A stretch of 64,000 nucleotides of DNA from Lanius collurio (lineage: Eukaryota; Chordata; Aves; Passeriformes; Laniidae): NCBI GenBank assembly GCA_020086605.1, contig JACBWW010000070.1:1939974-2003973 (forward strand), written 5' to 3'. A program made the position numbers and the translations under genes. The notes under the pieces are model-generated. The model was not told where the DNA came from. It searched no databases and was given only the letters and a program-made list of their open reading frames with translations. Position 1 is the first letter of the stretch; every line of letters begins with the position of its first letter. This document shows, piece by piece, positions 61,951 through 64,000 of the stretch.

Positions 61951-64000
61951 TCTCTTCAAGGCTCACTGGAAAAGCTTTGTACTCTCTAAGGTAAATGAAG
62001 TATAAACTTGTAAAGTTATGGTAGGATATCTGGTGGAGTACTATACCCAGTATAGGAATGAAACAAAATAGGTACAATCCAAGTTACTGTTTTTTTCTCC
62101 AGTTTAGCTCTTGATGTAGATATCTGAAATGAGTCAAGTAAATCTCAGAAAAAAATGCCTTTATTCCACCATAGGTTATGAATGAAGGCTGTAGGAAATA
62201 TTCCAGTGATATCCATGTTAGTTCTAGAAGTTAATGATGAACTTAGCCTCATGTTTTATACTATGAATTTGGATGCTTACATGTAGAAATCTAAAATTTT
62301 ATCCTAAGTGTCTAAGCTCCCTTTTTAAATTTACTTAGCACAAAAGCTTCCATTTAAAGTAGGTACCTAAACCAGGTTGGCTAAATTTCACTCTAGAGTC
62401 CATTTGCATTATTTCTGTTGAGTGTAATAGGAACATCAAATTCACACAAAGACATTTTGGATGAAATTTATCTCCAGAATATATGTGTATAGGACTCAAG
62501 TAATTTGTTATACATAGGTGCTGAGCTGGTGTCCAAGCTAAGGCCACCATCAATATTGTGAACTCAGGCATTTGATTGAATACCTTGACGTTACCTACTT
62601 CTTTTTAATTGCACTCCCTTCTTTCCTGTTTTACATCCACATGTGAACATTGTGGATACCCCAAGATATTTCTAAACAGGCATTGCTGATGGTTAGACAG
62701 GAGAAGCGAGGTTTAGGTTGAGGTTCACTGAAAAAGGTATGAATGCAGGTGCCATGTGTGTCTGTGACTCATTCAGATGGGAACTGGAGGCAGATGTGAA
62801 TTAGTCGGAGATCCAGGTGTAGTCAGTGGAGACCTCAATTACCATAACTGAATCTGGAGACCCAGTCAGTTACTAAACTGAATGCTGTGTCTATTTTAAT
62901 GTGAGAGGCATTGTTTTCCAGACTATGTTGACTGGATTGACATTGGGTGTAGGGGAAGCTTAGACACCTAAATTTAGCTGATTCCCACAAAACCAGCCTT
63001 TTGTGTGAGATGAATCTCAGCTATTCTTGTTGCTAAGGGAATACTCATATCTTTTGGGAGATTTATCAATTTTTCTCATCTATCTATACATAACATTTTT
63101 CAAAGGAGAAGATCATTTTTAAATTCCATGCCTCATTTTTTACAGCGCTAGTTAAATAAAAAAGACATTTGCATACCTTAGTCTTCCTCTTTTTAATTTT
63201 TTTTTGGTATAACTGAAATTAAAACGTCCTACCTTTTTAAAGCACAGTTCTAAGGAAGGATTTCTACTAATAATTTCTGGTCTCTAATCAGCTTTCCTTC
63301 CTCCAAACAATCACCAAATATTAACTGACAACTATTATAAGTCTATATGCCATTTTGAAAATTTGCATGTCATGAAGTGCAGATGATGCATTTTGACTGT
63401 CTTTTTAAGAATATCCATATGGGACATTCATAGAATCCAGGGGTGCCTTCCTTAAAGTGAATATCTTGGCAAGCTTTGTTTTCTGGGAAGGAAATCTAGT
63501 CTTTTGGAAGAAAAAGTGTGTTATCTTAAGAAATAACCTTATGCATAAGTGTCTTCAGGTTTGACCTAGACTTGTCCAGAGAACAGGTGTTCATTTTATT
63601 ATGCTTATCTTATAGCTTTATCTTTTTATTTTTCTCAGATTTTATGTTTGCTTTTTTTTTTCCCCCCCCTAAGGAGAAATCGATGCATAAGATGGGAGGT
63701 TCTCTGAATAAAATTTGAAAATTATATTATATATGTAATGAATATTCTTTTTTTTGTCAAATATTAGCCTGCCCAAGGAAAGCTTTATGCTTTTGTACAT
63801 ACACTTGCTCTGTTTGCCTTCAAAAGGAGAAGGGAGAGGAAAGAGGGATTAAGTACATGGGAAACAAATAATGAATTATATTTACAGTCTAAAACTCATA
63901 AGTAAACCTTCTAGAAATAGGAGTAGGAGTTGAATCATTTCTTAGTGCAATGCTATATCCCCTTTCATGCTAATCCAGATAAACACATTTTAAGATAAGT
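61951..64000. other. PCDH9 intron to window end; possible ancient repeat
   Basis: No exon is seen. GTGTCTAAGCT (62308-62318) and its reverse complement AGCTTAGACAC (62957-62967) form an 11-bp inverted pair about 640 bp apart, which might be ends of an old element or chance. A T9-T-C8 run lies at 63652-63669. Confidence 0.45.

Noticed and set aside
1..64000. CRISPR array, operon, prophage or other prokaryotic system
   Set aside because: No regularly spaced direct repeats or compact gene clusters exist. Splice sites, LINEs, a SINE and LTRs show this is vertebrate intron sequence.

Overview
The window is vertebrate nuclear DNA, almost certainly from a bird and probably a passerine. It is AT-rich, non-operonic and intron-dominated. 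It carries CR1 LINE fragments of several ages with the avian-type 3' ends, a tRNA-Ile-derived SINE with a CR1-like tail (the TguSINE1 type known from songbirds), and a long LTR resembling an avian ERVL LTR. The species assignment is inferred from repeat content only.

Only one protein-coding segment can be supported: a 202-bp exon at 55505-55706 on the + strand. Its 67 codons match my recollection of the cytoplasmic tail of protocadherin-9 (PCDH9), a delta-1 protocadherin. The exon opens with the CM3/RVxF phosphatase-docking motif (RRVTF) and has good splice sites and a plausible branch point. On this reading bases 1-55504 are the 3' part of a very long PCDH9 intron and 55707-64000 the start of the next one; no other PCDH9 exon was recognised.

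Layout: 1-9.6 kb is plain intron with homopolymers and one CR1 tail (7.94-8.16 kb). An isolated CpG-dense island sits at about 9.69-9.88 kb, with a G-rich stretch at 10.7 kb. From 11 to 36 kb there is intron with old CR1 pieces (13.6, 15.3, 25.2 and 26.9 kb), one ancient unclassified repeat (11.2 kb) and the SINE (27.5 kb). At 36.67-38.47 kb lies a long antisense CR1 with decayed reverse-transcriptase reading frames, interrupted by a likely solo LTR. From 38.5 to 55.5 kb the intron holds A/C-rich tracts, an antisense CR1 (49.8 kb), a GC-rich degenerate repeat block (51.2-51.9 kb) and a T/G tract shortly before the exon. After the exon come an ERVL-like LTR (59.17-60.10 kb, sense) and another sense CR1 (about 61.3-61.95 kb).

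I found no complete gene, RNA gene, CRISPR array or novel multigene system. The points most worth checking are the CpG island, the position of the RVxF motif at the exon edge with a possible 6-nt tandem acceptor, the sense LTR downstream of the exon, the nested LTR, and several stop-poor stretches rich in homeodomain-type motifs that could be conserved noncoding elements.
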